Assembly: GCF_001999725.1 (NCBI RefSeq)
Contig: NZ_MDDP01000010.1
Location: forward strand, 1-64,000
Reading direction: 5' to 3'
Source: Cellulophaga omnivescoria
GTDB taxonomy: Bacteria; Bacteroidota; Bacteroidia; Flavobacteriales; Flavobacteriaceae
Length of the DNA stretch: 64,000 nt
Below are positions 1 through 8,178 of the stretch, in pieces (within the stretch, counting starts at the first letter, position 1; every line of letters begins with the position of its first letter). The position numbers were made by a program, and so were the translations under genes. A model generated the notes under the pieces. That model made no database searches and was not told where the DNA came from. It worked only from the letters and a program-made list of their open reading frames with translations.

Positions 1-27
1 TTTTTTTTTTTTTTTTTTTTTTTTTTT
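1..27. repeat. 27-nt poly-T homopolymer at the window edge
   Basis: The first 27 bases are all T and are followed by a T/C-rich stretch to about position 60. On the minus strand this would be a lysine-rich end of an open frame. A homopolymer this long at the exact edge could be a contig-end or read artefact, or a slippery tract. The sequence alone cannot tell these apart. Confidence 0.9.
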
Positions 28-91
28 CCCTTTTCTTTTCCCTTTCTTTATTTTTTATTTTCATTTGATTTGGTATTTCTCCAAATTTCAT
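1..91 (-). CDS. possible 5' part of a lysine/glutamate-rich ORF, cut by the window edge
   Basis: An ATG at 91-89 on the minus strand opens a frame with no stop to position 1 (30 codons), starting MKFGEIPNQM and turning into Lys/Glu-rich sequence that would read the poly-T as poly-lysine. It lies about 65 bp beyond the att-like site at 145-195, where the first gene of a leftward array would be expected. The composition is low-complexity and the remainder is missing, so it may not be a real gene. No function can be given. Confidence 0.2.
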   Translation of the reverse strand, partial: MKFGEIPNQMKIKNKEREKKREKKKKKKKK

Positions 92-144
92 TTCAATGCT
101 CTTTTTCGGCAGTATGTATGTTATAAATTGGTTAATTGCCATTC

Positions 145-195
145 GGTTTCTCAAATTGGTTACAACTAGTTAGTAAACGCAGTTTATTGCGTTTA
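145..195 (-). repeat. attI-like site next to the recombinase (copy A)
   Basis: The core at 159-194 matches 34 of 36 positions of 38955-38990, the head of the accessory array; the two differences are both A/G. It begins GTTACAACTAGTTA and ends with a 9-bp inverted repeat, AAACGCAGT/ATTGCGTTT, around TT. Weaker similarity extends about 14 bp further left. It lies 21 bp past the recombinase stop codon. By position and by sharing with the second array it is a candidate primary insertion site (attI analogue) for an array running left out of the window. The att role is inference; the repeat itself is seen directly. Confidence 0.6.
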
Positions 196-215
196 TTTCT
201 CTTTCAAATATAATA

Positions 216-1109
216 TTATTTAGGTAACATTTCTAAAGGACTTGTAATATTTATAAGATTAGTAGTACTTACATGCGTGTAAATTTCTGTAGTTTTAGAG
301 CTGTTGTGGCCTAGTAATTGTTGTATAAACCTTAAATTAGTGCCCGCATCTAGTAAATGTGTTGCAAAAGAATGTCTTAAGGTATGTACTGTTGCAGGTA
401 TATTTATATTTGCTTTTCTTTTAGATCTATTAAAAACTTGCCTAATGCTAGATGCACTGTATTGTTTGCCTTCTACACCCTCAAATAACCACTCTTTAGG
501 TTTATATAACTTGTAATACGCCCTTAATTGTATAAGCATAGTGGGCGATAATAGTGTAATTCTATCTTTATTACCCTTTGCATTTCTTATCCATACCCGC
601 ATATTTTTAGAATCTATGTCTTCAATTTTTAAATTTAAACATTCAGATATACGTAAGCCACAACTATATATAGTCATAAAAATAGTTTTATGTTTTATAT
701 TGTATGTGCACTTAAGTAAACTATCAACTTCATTTAACGATAATACTTTAGGTAGTTTTTTAGCTTTTCTTGGTCTGCAAAAATCATACTGTACTTTTGG
801 TAAGTTTAATACTTTTTCTATGTAAAACTTAAGTGCATTAATACTTTGGTTTTGGTATGATGTAGATATGTTTTGCTTGGTAATTAACTCTTGGTGGTAA
901 AATGTTATATGTGCAGTAGTTACCTGGTGCAAAGGCATTGGATATATGTACTTTAAAAACTGTTTAAACATATGTAAATATGTTTTTGTAGTGTTTTTAC
1001 TATAATTTTTTAATATTAACTTTTGTTGCATGAGTGACACAGCCAACACATAATCTGGTTTTGTAGATGCTGTATTTGGTAAGTTGTGTTTTGTTATAAT
1101 AGATTTCAT
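216..1109 (-). CDS. Xer/IntI-like tyrosine recombinase
   Basis: A site-specific recombinase of 297 aa. Residues about 22-105 form the SAM-like DNA-binding domain and about 120-285 the catalytic domain. All active-site residues are visible: Arg153 (CGLRISE), Lys178/181 (AKGNKDR), His242 and Arg245 (HTLRH), His268 (LLGH) and the nucleophile Tyr277 (TTEIYTHV). The short link between FNRSKRKANI and the HTLRH box leaves no room for the extra domain of classical integron integrases, so it is Xer-like by architecture. An att-like repeat follows 21 bp past its stop, and the same repeat heads the cassette region near 39 kb. It is divergent from the zinc-ribbon gene at 1195. It could instead serve a genomic island; the catalytic call is firm, the partner site is inferred. 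Confidence 0.93.
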   Translation of the reverse strand: MKSIITKHNLPNTASTKPDYVLAVSLMQQKLILKNYSKNTTKTYLHMFKQFLKYIYPMPLHQVTTAHITFYHQELITKQNISTSYQNQSINALKFYIEKVLNLPKVQYDFCRPRKAKKLPKVLSLNEVDSLLKCTYNIKHKTIFMTIYSCGLRISECLNLKIEDIDSKNMRVWIRNAKGNKDRITLLSPTMLIQLRAYYKLYKPKEWLFEGVEGKQYSASSIRQVFNRSKRKANINIPATVHTLRHSFATHLLDAGTNLRFIQQLLGHNSSKTTEIYTHVSTTNLINITSPLEMLPK

Positions 1110-1163
1110 ACCGTAAAAATGATTATAATACCACTAAAATGCTTATTTTTAAGCGATTATATT

Positions 1164-1175
1164 CGTTTATAAACG
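1164..1175. promoter_or_regulatory. perfect 12-bp palindrome between recombinase and zinc-ribbon gene
   Basis: CGTTTATAAACG is a perfect palindrome within the 85-bp divergent intergenic region. It resembles the arms of the att-like site (AAACGC...GCGTTT), so it could be an operator or a recombinase-binding half-site. Nothing else supports a function. Confidence 0.3.
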
Positions 1176-1194
1176 TATAATAATACTATTATGT

Positions 1195-1602
1195 ATGAAA
1201 ATTAAATTTTGTTTGCAGTGTAATAAAGAGTTAATTGGTAGGTCTGATAAAAAATTTTGTGATACCGACTGTAGAAGTTCTTACCACAATACCAACAGAC
1301 CAATGCATGAAATAACTATTAAGCAAATTAATAGCGCTCTTAGAAAAAATAGAAGTTTGCTTGCTCACTTTTGTCCAAGTGGAAAAAGTACAGTTAAAAA
1401 AGAGGTTTTAGTGCAACTTGGTTATAGGGTAGATTTGTTTACTCATATTTTTCCGTTTAAAAACGGAGTTTATTTCTTTTGTTATGAATTTGGTTATTTG
1501 CCCATTGTAGATAATGGTGTACACAAAATGCTAATTGTACATAAGCAAGAGTATATGAATACCTTGACCTTTAATCCTTGGAAAATAAAACTTGCAAAGT
1601 AA
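1195..1602 (+). CDS. small zinc-ribbon-type protein, flavobacterial family
   Basis: A 135-aa protein with a probable metal site formed by Cys6, Cys9, Cys22 and Cys26 (CLQC...FCDTDC), followed by a helical segment and a Tyr/Phe-rich C-terminal part (YFFCYEFGYLP). It is clearly related to the protein at 26239-26589, sharing GR(S/A)DKKFC and the FGYLP/LGYLP block. From memory such proteins are common in Flavobacteriia and have no known function. It is divergent from the recombinase, 85 bp apart. A nucleic-acid-binding role is plausible from the zinc-ribbon alone. Confidence 0.75.
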   Translation: MKIKFCLQCNKELIGRSDKKFCDTDCRSSYHNTNRPMHEITIKQINSALRKNRSLLAHFCPSGKSTVKKEVLVQLGYRVDLFTHIFPFKNGVYFFCYEFGYLPIVDNGVHKMLIVHKQEYMNTLTFNPWKIKLAK

Positions 1603-1625
1603 TTTGTTACTTATATTTACTAGGG

Positions 1626-2855
1626 TTAAAGTTGGTAAATCCACTCTTCAGGATTTAACTTGCTAACGTTTTTGTATAAATAAAACTTTAATAATGTTTG
1701 TCCGCTAAACTTATTGGTAGCAACTTCTCCTATTTCCTGCTTTGCAGTAACTTTATCTCCTTTTTCTACGTAAGTTGTAGCGAGGTTATAGTATGTAGTT
1801 ATGTAGTTACCGTGTTTTATTTGCACGCCTTTATTACCACCAGGTACAGCAAGTACCGCTATTACCTCCCCTTCAAAAATAGAGCGTGCCTTAGAGCCCT
1901 TGTCTGTAGCTATAATTACACCATTATTTTGGTGTTTAATACCCGGGTATACAGCATCTTTGTATACGCCAAATCCCTTACTTTTAAATCCTTTTGCAAC
2001 AGGCCAAATAAGCTTGCCTTTATTTGCAGTAAAATTGTTAGCAACAATTTTAGCTTCTGGAGTTAATACAAATTTAGTGCTACTGGTTTTTGTTGTGGTT
2101 TTACCGGTAGTTTTTTTGTTGGTAGCTACAATTGCAGAACGTATTAATTTTTCAATTTGCTGATCTATTTTACGTGCTTCAGATTTTTTCTTATTAATAC
2201 TAGCAGTGTACTTACTTTCATTCTTTTTAATAGTGCTTAAAAGTGCATCTTTAGCTTTCTTCTCTTGTTCTAATTCTTTTTTTGTAGCTAAATTTTCTTT
2301 AAGCAACTGTTCCTTTAATTTACGCTGGTCTATTAAAGCCTGGTTTTTAAGTTTTAAAGTGTCCGTTTTGGCAAGTATGGCTTTACCTTGCTCTTGTCTG
2401 TAATTTGTATACTGTTTTATGTATTGCAGTCGTTTGTATGCTTGTAAAAAGTTTTCCGAAGAAAGTAAAAATAACAGTCTACTTTGTTGAGATTTGTTTT
2501 GATACGATTTTTGTATCATTTGGGCATAATCTTCCTTTAAGCTCAGTAAATTCTTTTTTAAGGTGCCTATGTTACGCACGTTAGCATTTATTTGCCTATT
2601 TAACAAGTTGCTTTGTTGGTTGGTAATACGCACTAATTGTTGCTGTGCATTAATTTTTTGCTCTAAACTTTCTACTTGTTCTAAAACATTGCCTTTTTCT
2701 TTAGTTTCAGCATATAAAAGTCGGTTTATAGCTCTTATGTCTTTTTGCAATTGCGCACGTTTTTTCTCTAATGCTATTTGCTGGTTGGTTTGTGCAGCCA
2801 AAAAACTTCCGCATAGCAGAAAAATAAGTAATGTAAAAAACGTAATTTGGCGCAT
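1626..2855 (-). CDS. envC: EnvC-like murein hydrolase activator (M23-fold, degenerate)
   Basis: A 409-aa exported protein. A signal peptide at residues 1-21 is followed by a long Gln/Lys/Glu-rich coiled coil (about 24-245), a Thr/Lys-rich linker and a C-terminal LytM/M23 domain (about 280-405). The zinc site of active M23 peptidases is missing: the HxxxD motif reads KHQNNG and the final HxH region reads LLKFYLYK. This fits EnvC-type proteins, which activate periplasmic amidases during division rather than cutting peptidoglycan themselves. It is last in a co-directional run with the DUF4292 lipoprotein (11-bp gap) and the TPR protein, a flavobacterial arrangement. Confidence 0.88.
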   Translation of the reverse strand: MRQITFFTLLIFLLCGSFLAAQTNQQIALEKKRAQLQKDIRAINRLLYAETKEKGNVLEQVESLEQKINAQQQLVRITNQQSNLLNRQINANVRNIGTLKKNLLSLKEDYAQMIQKSYQNKSQQSRLLFLLSSENFLQAYKRLQYIKQYTNYRQEQGKAILAKTDTLKLKNQALIDQRKLKEQLLKENLATKKELEQEKKAKDALLSTIKKNESKYTASINKKKSEARKIDQQIEKLIRSAIVATNKKTTGKTTTKTSSTKFVLTPEAKIVANNFTANKGKLIWPVAKGFKSKGFGVYKDAVYPGIKHQNNGVIIATDKGSKARSIFEGEVIAVLAVPGGNKGVQIKHGNYITTYYNLATTYVEKGDKVTAKQEIGEVATNKFSGQTLLKFYLYKNVSKLNPEEWIYQL

Positions 2856-2866
2856 AAATAGTATGG

Positions 2867-3655
2867 TTATTTTAAAACAATTTCTTTAAAACCATTTGGT
2901 ATTTTGTAAGGAAAACCAAATTTTTTGTTTAACTCTATGTTCTTAAAAGTTAGGGCAATAGAGTCCGTTTTGTTTTTGTCTGTAACATAAATGTCTATAA
3001 TATTTGGCACTAGTTTTTTATCTACTAATTGGTAGTTTTTATATTGTACATCTAATAACCTATTTTTATCTGGCTGTGCTAATTGCATACCAGCAATTTT
3101 GTAATTGTTAGGCTCTATTTGTAACAGTGTTTTAAAAAGCTCATTTACTTTTTTAGGTGCCAATTGGTATTGGTTGTTTAGTTCAACGGTGGTATATTTT
3201 TCCTTTCGCAAGTCAAACAATGCTTGTCCTAAAAGTAAGTTTTGTAATTTATTATAATCTAATTCTGTACCTAGTAAATTGCTTAAATATGTAAAATCTC
3301 CATCAAAATACTCATTTTGTAACCTATTGTAAAAACTAACTCTTGTTGGTGTTATGTAGGCTTTAACTACACCTAACGTGGCGCTAATCCAAATAGCTTT
3401 ATCTTTTTCCATTCTAAAACTAACTGTATAGCCTTGTGCATCTGTGCCATCGGTATAATCAATCTTTAATCTTCCGCGTAATGTTTTAAAATCTAAGGCG
3501 TTTGCATAATGGTTTTTAACAACAGTTTTTGTGTTAAGTTTTTTTAAGGTTGATGTATTACTTGCGATAACCTTTTTAGATTTACATGATACAAAAAACA
3601 CCGCAATAATAAGTGCAAGTACTAGTTTTGGTGCTATTTGAAGATTTTTTGTCAT
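2867..3655 (-). CDS. DUF4292 family lipoprotein
   Basis: A 262-aa protein with a lipoprotein signal ending FFVSCKSKK; the lipidated residue would be Cys24. The body is beta-rich with repeated aromatic and charged strands (YTVSFRMEKDKAIWIS, VSFYNRLQNEYFDGD), as in DUF4292, whose fold recalls LolA/LolB-type lipoprotein carriers. It lies between the TPR gene (3-bp gap) and the EnvC-like gene, probably in one transcript, suggesting an envelope role. Molecular function is unknown. Confidence 0.8.
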   Translation of the reverse strand: MTKNLQIAPKLVLALIIAVFFVSCKSKKVIASNTSTLKKLNTKTVVKNHYANALDFKTLRGRLKIDYTDGTDAQGYTVSFRMEKDKAIWISATLGVVKAYITPTRVSFYNRLQNEYFDGDFTYLSNLLGTELDYNKLQNLLLGQALFDLRKEKYTTVELNNQYQLAPKKVNELFKTLLQIEPNNYKIAGMQLAQPDKNRLLDVQYKNYQLVDKKLVPNIIDIYVTDKNKTDSIALTFKNIELNKKFGFPYKIPNGFKEIVLK

Positions 3656-3658
3656 TTG

Positions 3659-4630
3659 TTATTTTTTAAATTTTACTTTAGATAAGTACATATTTGCTTT
3701 TGCAGGATTGCCCATTGCTGTATATGCGGCAGCAATTTCTCTATAAAAATCATCTGCAAGGCGTATGTCATCTAACACATAGTCCAATCCTGTTTTTAAA
3801 GTTTCTAGAGCTTGCCTGTGCTTTCTTTTACCATTATATGCAGCTCCTAACGCATAGTAAAAGTAAGGCTGAGATGGGTATGCCTCTAGAGCCTCTTTAG
3901 CAGTGGTCTCTAAAAAAATATAATTTTTCTGTTTTAGTGTAAACTTTAATCTGTTTTTGTAGTTAAAGGCAGAATTACTACTGTTGTTAACACTTTTAGT
4001 AGTTGTTGTATTTTTATTTTTAGTAGTGGTTGTGCTAGTACTTGTAAAGGTGTAAGTGCTAGTATTGGCTTTTTTGTGTGCTATGGCAGCCTGTAATTTT
4101 GCATTTAAATCTTCTTTAAACGCATCATCTTTTAGTTCAGCAAGTATATTTTTTGCTTCGTTATAATTTTGTTTTAAGTACAACAAGTGCGCTAAGTTTT
4201 GCTTTAGGTTGTAGTTATTATAGGGTACTATTTCTTTTAAATTACTAACGTTTTTGTATTGTTTTACTAAGGATATGTATAAACTCTCTAAATACCACAA
4301 ATTATCTGGTTTTTTACTAAGCGCAATTTCTGCTTGTTCTTGTGCCAAACTATACTGTTTGTTTTTTATATAAGCTTTGGCAAGTTCATTAGCTACTGCT
4401 GCATTATCTGGTTGTAGTTTTTGGCAAACCAAAAAGCTATTTATTGCACGGTCATAATTTTCTATACCTTTTTGCTTTAGTCCTTCAAAAAAGGCTTCTT
4501 GAAAATTATCTGAATATTCTTCTAAAAAAACATCTGCGCTATTCTCTATCTCTTGCGCATAGCCAAAACTCACTACTATAAACATTAGTAGAGCAGTAAT
4601 TTTTAAAAAATAGGAGTATATAGTGTTCAT
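3659..4630 (-). CDS. exported tetratricopeptide-repeat protein
   Basis: A 323-aa protein. A signal peptide at residues 1-25 (ending SFGYAQ) is followed by helical TPR units in the N-terminal two thirds (AINSFLVCQKLQPDNAAVAN; YSLAQEQAEIALSKKPDN) and again near the C-terminus (FYYALGAAYNGKRKHRQALE). A Thr/Ser/Asn-rich spacer of about 30 residues near position 195-225 separates the two TPR blocks. TPR proteins are protein-interaction scaffolds. It is the first gene of a three-gene set with DUF4292 and EnvC-like proteins, so it probably works in the periplasm with them. Confidence 0.85.
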   Translation of the reverse strand: MNTIYSYFLKITALLMFIVVSFGYAQEIENSADVFLEEYSDNFQEAFFEGLKQKGIENYDRAINSFLVCQKLQPDNAAVANELAKAYIKNKQYSLAQEQAEIALSKKPDNLWYLESLYISLVKQYKNVSNLKEIVPYNNYNLKQNLAHLLYLKQNYNEAKNILAELKDDAFKEDLNAKLQAAIAHKKANTSTYTFTSTSTTTTKNKNTTTTKSVNNSSNSAFNYKNRLKFTLKQKNYIFLETTAKEALEAYPSQPYFYYALGAAYNGKRKHRQALETLKTGLDYVLDDIRLADDFYREIAAAYTAMGNPAKANMYLSKVKFKK

Positions 4631-4704
4631 ACGTTGGTAAAATTATTAAAAAAACAAATGGTATGGTAACCAGAGCTCTATCAATATTTAATAATAGTCA
4701 AAAA

Positions 4705-5985
4705 TTATACCGTAGTATTTTTGTTGTACGTTAAATTTCCAATAATTAAAGCAACTGCAGCTGGCAAAACCCAGCCAAGACTAAATTTACTTAATGGTAG
4801 GTATTCTGCCGTAAAATTAGAAACACTTGTTATACCTATGCTGTTTAAAAAATCTGGAACACTAAATAAAATGGTAGTGTAAACAACCGCTCTAAAAACT
4901 TTTGGTTTTGTGTACCTATCTGACAATACATTAAGCACTATTAAAATAATAGTAATTGGGTAAATAAACATTAAAGCTGGTATGGCCACAATAATAATGT
5001 AATCTACATTAAACTGTCCCATAACTATGCCTAAAATACAGCTTATAACTGCAGTAATGGTATATGCTTTGTTAGAGTTGTTGTACCTGCCTTTAATAAA
5101 ATCTGCAGTACCTGTAACAATACCAATTGCCGTTGTAAAACAGGCTAAACTTACCAAAATACTTAAAAATTTGTTTCCTTCATGACCTAAAAGTGTTCTG
5201 CTAATACCGTTTAACAAATCTGTACGGTTTATGCCACTATCAAAACTAGTATGCATTAAAGCGCCTGTTAATATTAAGCCTCCGTATACAAATAGTAAAC
5301 CTAGGCCTGCAAAAATACCGGCGTTTTTAATGAGTGCTTTCCGGTCTGTGTAAGATATATCTTTGTTTTTTAGATTAATAGATATAATTAGTACGCCACC
5401 CACTACAACGGCTGCAATGGCATCAAAAGTTTGGTAACCCTCTAAAATACCGTCTGTAAATGGGTTTTTTATGGTAGATGTGCCAAAGGAAAAATCAAAA
5501 CTAAAAACGCAAATTCCAATAATTGCTAGTAATATTATAAGTATTGCCGGAGTTAATAACTTACCTAGTAGGTTTAAAATTTTAGATCTGTTTAGAGCAA
5601 ATACAAGTACCAGGCTAAAATATACAATGCTTGTGTATATAGAAGGTGTATCAAAAAAAGGAGCAATACCAATTTCATGTGTTACTGATGCCGTTCTGGG
5701 TGAAGGCAATGCAACAGCTATAATATAAATACAAAATGAAAATACCAAACTAAAGGTGTTAGATACTTTTTTACCAAAGTCAAAAATGGTTCCTTGTAAT
5801 TTTGCATGGGCAAAAATACCCAATATAGGTATTAGTATAGCAGAGAGGCAAAAGCCTATAGCCATTACCCACCACATTTCTCCAGAGTTAAAGCCTATAA
5901 AAGGAGGAAGAATTAGGTTTCCTGCACCAAAAAAGAGCGAAAACAATGCAAAAGCAGATACTAGTGTTTCTTTGGTATTATTCAT
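4705..5985 (-). CDS. brnQ: branched-chain amino acid:cation symporter (LIVCS family)
   Basis: A 426-aa integral membrane protein of about 12 hydrophobic helices. The N-terminus (FALFSLFFGAGNLILPPFIG) is the hallmark of the BrnQ/LIVCS family, which imports Leu, Ile and Val with Na+ or H+. Further family features are FTDGILEGYQTFDAIAAVV and NRTDLLNGISR. Length is normal for the family. It stands alone, with a 253-bp upstream region before the divergent small gene at 6239. Confidence 0.93.
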   Translation of the reverse strand: MNNTKETLVSAFALFSLFFGAGNLILPPFIGFNSGEMWWVMAIGFCLSAILIPILGIFAHAKLQGTIFDFGKKVSNTFSLVFSFCIYIIAVALPSPRTASVTHEIGIAPFFDTPSIYTSIVYFSLVLVFALNRSKILNLLGKLLTPAILIILLAIIGICVFSFDFSFGTSTIKNPFTDGILEGYQTFDAIAAVVVGGVLIISINLKNKDISYTDRKALIKNAGIFAGLGLLFVYGGLILTGALMHTSFDSGINRTDLLNGISRTLLGHEGNKFLSILVSLACFTTAIGIVTGTADFIKGRYNNSNKAYTITAVISCILGIVMGQFNVDYIIIVAIPALMFIYPITIILIVLNVLSDRYTKPKVFRAVVYTTILFSVPDFLNSIGITSVSNFTAEYLPLSKFSLGWVLPAAVALIIGNLTYNKNTTV

Positions 5986-6238
5986 TGGGTGTGTATTGTA
6001 TTAAAAGGGAAAGATAGTGTATTCTAAATTATCGACAAACGACTACTTGTTCATAAAATTTTGTGTATTTCATCGAAAAAAATGTTTTTTGTTAAAAAAA
6101 ATTAACATTAGCTCAATATTTTTAACAATGAAACGTTATTTTAAAAATGATGATAATTAATGGTTATCAATCATCAAAAAAAATATTATTAATATCAGTG
6201 CCTGGTCCCCACCAAACATTGTTTAAATCCTACAAGCT

Positions 6239-6493
6239 ATGAAAAAATTTTTAGCCACTTCTAGTTCAGTTTTTAACGCGTTATGTTGTGGAATTTTTGG
6301 TCATTATTACGCAGTAACAAAAAAAGTAACGTCCCATATAAACGAGTACGAGTGCATACACTGTAAAAAACAAGTTACTACAGATGTAACAGGAAATTTG
6401 TCTGCACTAACACCAGAGTTAGAGGATATTAACAATACTTTGCAAAAGGTTTATAAGAAAAAACGCCAACACACTCCGCAACATGCGGTATAG
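6239..6493 (+). CDS. small conserved CxxC protein of unknown function
   Basis: An 84-aa protein starting MKKFLATSSSVFNALCCG, then a CxxC pair (YECIHCKKQVTTD) and a Lys/Arg/Gln/His-rich tail. A single CxxC plus the upstream Cys-Cys could bind a metal, but no family is recognised beyond a flavobacterial look. It converges with thiL, whose stop codon lies 3 bp away, so the two transcripts probably overlap at their ends. Confidence 0.65.
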   Translation: MKKFLATSSSVFNALCCGIFGHYYAVTKKVTSHINEYECIHCKKQVTTDVTGNLSALTPELEDINNTLQKVYKKKRQHTPQHAV

Positions 6494-6495
6494 TG

Positions 6496-7548
6496 TTATG
6501 GTTCTTCAGATAAAGAGTTCCAGCCCTGCGCGGTAATCGGAATTTTAGTATTATTCCTGGAAATTAAGTGAACACCTTCATTCTTATCTGTCATATGCCC
6601 TACGACAGTTAGGTTAGGATTCCCTTTTATTTTCGGGAATTCTTTTTGGTCTATAGTAAAAAGCAGTTCATAATCTTCACCACCGCCTAAGGCAACAGTT
6701 GTACTGTTTACTTTAAACTCTTCACAAGAACTAATAACAGTTGGGTCTAGTGGTATTTTTTCTTCATACAAATTACAACCAACATTACTTTGTTCGCATA
6801 AATGTAAAATTTCTGAAGACAAACCATCACTTACATCAATCATAGAGGTTGGTTTAACTCCCAAAGCATCTAATAAAGGCACAATGTCTTTACGTGCTTC
6901 TGGTTTTAATTGTCTTTCTACAATGTATGTGTACATAGATAGGTCTGGGTTGTTATTAGGGTTAACTTTAAAAACCTCTTTTTCGCGCTCTAAAACTTGT
7001 AGTCCCATATAAGCAGCACCTAGGTCTCCTGTAACAACAAGTAAATCGTTTGGTTTGGCACCATTTCTGTAAACTAAATCTTCCTCTTTTGCTTGGCCAA
7101 TAGCAGTAATACTAATTAGCATACCTTTTGTAGATGATGTAGTGTCTCCACCAACTAAATCTACATTATATGTTTTTGCAGCAAGTGCAATACCACTATA
7201 CAATTCTTCTAAAGCCTCTAACGGAAACCTGTTAGAAACCGCTATAGAAACAGTAATTTGTGTTGCTGTAGCATTCATAGCATAAATGTCAGACAAGTTT
7301 ACCATTACGGCCTTGTATCCTAAATGCTTAAGAGGTACATAGCTAAGGTCAAAATGCACACCCTCTATAAGTAAATCTGTAGAAACTACTGTTTTTTTGT
7401 CTTTAAAATCTAAAACAGCAGCATCATCACCAATACCTTTAATACTAGATTTGTGCTGTAAAGTAAAATCTTTAGTAAGGTGGTTTATTAAACCAAATTC
7501 GCCTAATTGTTCAAGAGATGTTCTCTTTGGATTTTTATCGTCTAACAT
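6496..7548 (-). CDS. thiL: thiamine-monophosphate kinase
   Basis: A 350-aa cytoplasmic enzyme converting thiamine monophosphate to thiamine diphosphate with ATP, the last step of TPP synthesis. Family motifs are clear: GIGDDAAVLD for Mg-ATP binding, STDLLIEGVHFDL, the AVMVNLSDIYAM helix, GGDTTSS, VTGDLGAAYMGL and DVSDGLSSEILH, with GGGEDYELLFT near the C-terminus. Length is typical. No TPP riboswitch was recognised upstream. Confidence 0.95.
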   Translation of the reverse strand: MLDDKNPKRTSLEQLGEFGLINHLTKDFTLQHKSSIKGIGDDAAVLDFKDKKTVVSTDLLIEGVHFDLSYVPLKHLGYKAVMVNLSDIYAMNATATQITVSIAVSNRFPLEALEELYSGIALAAKTYNVDLVGGDTTSSTKGMLISITAIGQAKEEDLVYRNGAKPNDLLVVTGDLGAAYMGLQVLEREKEVFKVNPNNNPDLSMYTYIVERQLKPEARKDIVPLLDALGVKPTSMIDVSDGLSSEILHLCEQSNVGCNLYEEKIPLDPTVISSCEEFKVNSTTVALGGGEDYELLFTIDQKEFPKIKGNPNLTVVGHMTDKNEGVHLISRNNTKIPITAQGWNSLSEEP

Positions 7549-7699
7549 GCTGCAAAAATAATAAGGATATTGTATTAATTGTGATTTTTACACATAAAAG
7601 AATCTTAATATAGATTAACTTTTTTGGTAAATAGAGAAATCTTATGTTATCATTCGTTATAATAATGTTAGGATGTATGGTAAAACCCTACTTATACAC

Positions 7700-7707
7700 T
7701 ATATTTG
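7700..7707 (+). promoter_or_regulatory. possible -7 element upstream of the suf operon
   Basis: TATATTTG fits the Bacteroidota -7 consensus TAnnTTTG and lies 64 bp before the A-type carrier start in the 222-bp divergent region between thiL and the suf genes. No good -33 TTTG is seen at the usual spacing, so support is weak. Confidence 0.3.
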
Positions 7708-7770
7708 TAAATTGTTTAGAACTAAACCAAATTAAATTTGTGTTTAACTCTAATTTAAATAAAGATTAGT

Positions 7771-8100
7771 ATGATAAAAGTCTCAGATACAGCAAAGAAG
7801 AGAGTCATAGATTTAATGACAGAAAGTGGTTTTGATGCTGAAAAAGATTTTGTGCGTGTTGGTGTTAAAAGCGGCGGATGTAGTGGTTTATCTTACGAGT
7901 TAGATTTTGATAAAACTACAACAGATACAGACAAAGTTTTTGAAGATAATGCGGTGCGAATTGTAGTAGATAAAAAAAGTTTTTTATATCTAGTAGGAAC
8001 TACTTTGGAGTATTCTGGAGGATTAAACGGAAAAGGTTTTGTGTTTAATAACCCAAATGCACAAAGAACTTGTGGTTGTGGCGAGAGTTTTTCGTTATAA
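7771..8100 (+). CDS. sufA: HesB/IscA/SufA-type Fe-S carrier
   Basis: A 109-aa A-type carrier that accepts clusters from SufBCD and passes them to target proteins. The three conserved cysteines are present: Cys in GGCSGLSYEL and the pair in the C-terminal RTCGCGESFSL. It also has the typical VGVKSGG start of the binding loop. It is the first gene of a co-directional Fe-S assembly run, 78 bp before sufB. It could equally be named iscA-like; its location favours SufA. Confidence 0.92.
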   Translation: MIKVSDTAKKRVIDLMTESGFDAEKDFVRVGVKSGGCSGLSYELDFDKTTTDTDKVFEDNAVRIVVDKKSFLYLVGTTLEYSGGLNGKGFVFNNPNAQRTCGCGESFSL

Positions 8101-8178
8101 ACAATGATTAAAATTATAAAAGCAAAGATTTAAAAATTAGCTAGTAAAATAGTGTTTTTAGTAGCAAATTAAGATGAT

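Noticed and set aside
1-27. Poly-T as a transcription terminator
   Set aside because: No stem precedes the T-run in either direction within the window.
145-195. Insertion-sequence end
   Set aside because: No transposase gene lies near either copy; the flanking recombinase is of the tyrosine type and the repeat is not at matching ends of one element.
7549-7770. TPP riboswitch upstream of thiL
   Set aside because: No recognisable thi-box sequence (CUGAGA/ACCUGA core) was seen on the coding strand.
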